NCBI GenBank assembly: GCA_027493405.1
Contig: JAOSKV010000046.1
Span: forward strand, 7,066 to 71,065
Length of the DNA stretch: 64,000 bases
Direction: 5' to 3'
From: FEB-22 sp003105195
Lineage (GTDB): Bacteria > Pseudomonadota > Alphaproteobacteria > Rhizobiales > Xanthobacteraceae
The translations under genes were made by a program, and so were the position numbers. Numbering within the stretch: position 1 is the first letter of the stretch; each line of letters begins with the position of its first letter. Of the stretch, positions 62,052 through 64,000 are shown piece after piece. Under the pieces are notes generated by a model. The model ran no database searches. It was not told the origin of the DNA and saw nothing but the letters and a program-made list of their open reading frames with translations.

Positions 62052-64000
62052 ATGGCGGAAGACGAGAAGCCGGTGGCGGCGCCGGGAATGACCGACACCG
62101 AGGGCGATCTCCGCAGGGCCGAGGCCTATATCGAACAGGAAGAAGGCGCCACCAACCGGCTCTCGGGCTGGACGGGGACGGCCGTCACTGCCATCGCAGT
62201 GGCGATGTCGCTTTTCCATCTCTATGCCGCCTACGACATCGTCCCGACGCAGGAACTGGGTTCCACCCCATGGGGGTGGGGGGTGGGGGGGGTTTGCGTT
62301 GTGGTTTTCCCCGGTGGCGCGTCGTTTCCGCGACGGCATCCGCTGGTGGGACGTGCTCATGGGCGCGGTCGTCGTCGCCATCTTCGTCTATGCGCTGTCC
62401 GGCGGCGACGACTTCACCGACCGCGCCACGGTTCCGAACCGTCTCGACGTTTTCGTCGGTGTCGTGTTCATCGTATTGCTGATCGAGGCGACGCGCCGCA
62501 CCATCGGCTGGATCGTGCCGGTCATCGCGCTGTGCTTCATCGCCTATGCGCTCGCCGGTCCCTGGCTGCCGCCGCCCTGGAACCACCGCGGCTACGGCTT
62601 CGATGCCAGCTGGTCGGGCACCTGTTCATCACGCTGGAGGGATCTTCGGCATGCCGGTCGACGTCTCGGCGACGCTGATCATCCTGTTCACGATCTTCGG
62701 CGCCTTCCTGCAGCATTCCGGCGCCGGCAAGTTCTTCATCGATTTCTCGATGGCGCTGATGGGCAACAAGACCAGCAGCGCCGGCCGCACCGTCGTGCTG
62801 TCGTCCTTCCTGCTCGGCGGGCCGTCCGGCTCGGGCGTCGCCACCACGGTGACGGTCGGCGCGGTCGCCTATCCGATGATGAAGAAGTCGGGCTTCGAGA
62901 AGAACGCGGCCGGCGGGCTGCTCGCGGCCGCCGGGCTCGGCGCCATCATCTCGCCGCCCGTGCTGGGCGCCGCCGCCTTCCTGATCGCCGAGTTCCTGAA
63001 GATCAGCTACCTCGACGTGATCTGGATGGCGGTGATCCCCACCTGCCTCTACTATCTGTCGCTGCTGTTCAAGGTCGAGCTCGACGCCCGCCGCTTCGGC
63101 GTGCACGGCGAGACCTTCACTCAGGAGATGTCGCTCGGCCGCCTGACCGCGCGTTACGGCTTCCACTTCGCCTCGCTGGTCTCGATCGTCGTGCTGATGG
63201 TGTGGGGCTATTCGCCGACGCCCGCCGTGTTCTGGTCGACCGTGCTGCCTTCGGCTGATGAGCTTCCTGGCGCGCGAGACGGCGCTCACGCCGAGGAAGC
63301 TCGTCGGGCGCCCTCGCCGACGGCTCGACCTCCGCCCTCACGGCGGCCACCACCTGCGCGATCGCCGGCATCATCGTCGGCGTCGTCACCCTCACCGGCC
63401 TCGGCCTGAAATTCTCGGCGATCGTCATCGCCTACGCGGGCGGCAGGCTGCTGCTCACCGCGCTCTACACGGCGCTGATCGTCTGGGTCGTGGGCCTCGC
63501 AGTCCCGGTCACCGCTTCCTACATCATCTGCGCCGTCATCGCGGCGCCGGCGCTGATGAAGCTCGGCGTGCCGGACTTCGCGGCGCACATGTTCATCTTC
63601 TACTACGCGGTCCTCTCCGAGGTCTCGCCGCCGACCGCATTGTCCTGCTTCGCGGCTGCCGCGATCACGGGCGGCGATCCCTACAAGACGACCCTGCAGG
63701 CCTGGAAGTACACGCTGCCCGCCTTCGTGGTGCCTTTCGTCTTCGTGCTGGACCCGCAGGGTCTCGGGCTGCTGCTCAAGATCCCCAAGGACGGGTCCGT
63801 GCTCGACATCATCCTGATCACGGCCAAGACGGGGCTCGGCCTCGCGGCGCTCGCGGCCGCGGCCCAGGGCTGGGCCTGGGGGCGCACCACCCGGCTCGAC
63901 CGCTTCCTGCTGACGATCGCGGGAATGTTCCTGGTGTTCCCGAGCCTGTTGGAGGCGATTGCCGCGGCCGTGGTCGGCCGCGACATCGCCTATACTGCGA
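62052..64000 (+). pseudogene. Fused TRAP transporter permease, second copy, frameshifted and cut by window end
   Basis: Starts at ATG 62052 (MAEDEKPVAAPGMTDTEGDL, EEGATNRLSGWTGTA, SLFHLYAAYDIVPTQEL). The 5' part differs from the first copy (WIVPVIALCFIAYALAGPWL for WIVPAVALAFIAYALFGDYL). From about 62690, and almost base for base from 62900, it is the same as 57230-58367. Here the gene runs past DIILIT into AKTGLGLAALAAAAQGWAWG and on to the window edge. Frame breaks: a G-rich tract at 62260-62310, 62605-62640, and 63245-63310. Function as for the first copy. Confidence 0.87.

Noticed and set aside
1..64000. tRNA, rRNA or other structured RNA genes
   Set aside because: No cloverleaf, GTTCGAxTC arm with matching acceptor stem, or rRNA-like stretch was recognised by eye. 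A covariance-model scan was not possible.

Overview
This window is about 64 kb of high-GC chromosomal DNA from an alphaproteobacterium, most likely of the order Hyphomicrobiales (Rhizobiales), near the Bradyrhizobium / Rhodopseudomonas / Xanthobacteraceae group. The evidence is a CcrM-type GANTC methyltransferase, small families typical of this order (DUF2093, DUF4170, DUF6101, DUF3096), a fused TRAP permease, a GTTC-N7-GTTC SOS box, and several copies of a Rhizobiales-style palindromic intergenic repeat. Assignment is by recognition of the proteins, not by a database search.

Layout. Positions 1-7700 hold a DUF4926-like tail, xseA, a DUF2093 protein and a leftward run of envelope genes (pmbA, cysQ-like phosphatase, DUF4170, lysophospholipid acyltransferase, waaA, lpxK). 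Positions 8075-12554 hold a DUF6101 protein, ubiA, a secreted repeat protein, rsmE and a YbdK-type ligase. Positions 12556-14000 are a lower-GC accessory patch: an IS5-type transposase remnant and two secreted proteins, one ending in 63-bp tandem repeats. Positions 14263-16402 hold lemA, an M48 protease and a lipoprotein. Positions 16789-24165 hold two small exported proteins, smc, a DsbA-like oxidoreductase, dciA and mutY. Positions 24260-32128 hold a CHASE hybrid histidine kinase, RidA, ccrM, a zinc metallopeptidase, moaB and a glycosyltransferase. Positions 32283-35436 hold a truncated SplB-like radical SAM gene behind an SOS box, a corrupted lyase/protease segment and rnhB. Positions 35544-42521 hold a GT39 protein, cydAB, a uracil-DNA glycosylase and ETF:ubiquinone oxidoreductase. 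Positions 42681-52661 hold a TPR protein, ispE, a polyprenyl diphosphate synthase, DUF2007, a tRNA/rRNA-type methyltransferase, an S49 peptidase, small membrane and periplasmic proteins, and glyQS. Positions 52672-53293 hold a toxin-antitoxin pair with a 17-bp inverted-repeat operator. Positions 53419-64000 hold a DUF3096 protein and a duplicated, rearranged ppdK / chemoreceptor / TRAP permease region.

Functional themes. Much of the window is core envelope and isoprenoid metabolism: lipid A (lpxK, waaA), quinone biosynthesis (ubiA, ispE, polyprenyl synthase), quinol oxidation (cydAB, ETF-QO), and genome maintenance (xseA, smc, dciA, mutY, rnhB, UDG, ccrM).

Sequence quality matters for reading this annotation. 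At least ten normally conserved genes are broken by single-base indels, often in homopolymers. The smc Walker A region and parts of the UDG and second TRAP genes are replaced by long C or G runs. Positions 33091-34610 and 58368-59640 have indels about every 50-150 bases, and the latter is a noisy copy of 60464-61740. Most of these breaks look like unpolished or chimeric assembly rather than pseudogenes, so each broken gene is listed under its full inferred extent. I found no tRNA, rRNA, CRISPR array, prophage or clearly novel multi-gene system. The best biological leads are the SOS box before the SplB-like gene, the toxin-antitoxin operator, and the repeat-bearing secreted proteins.
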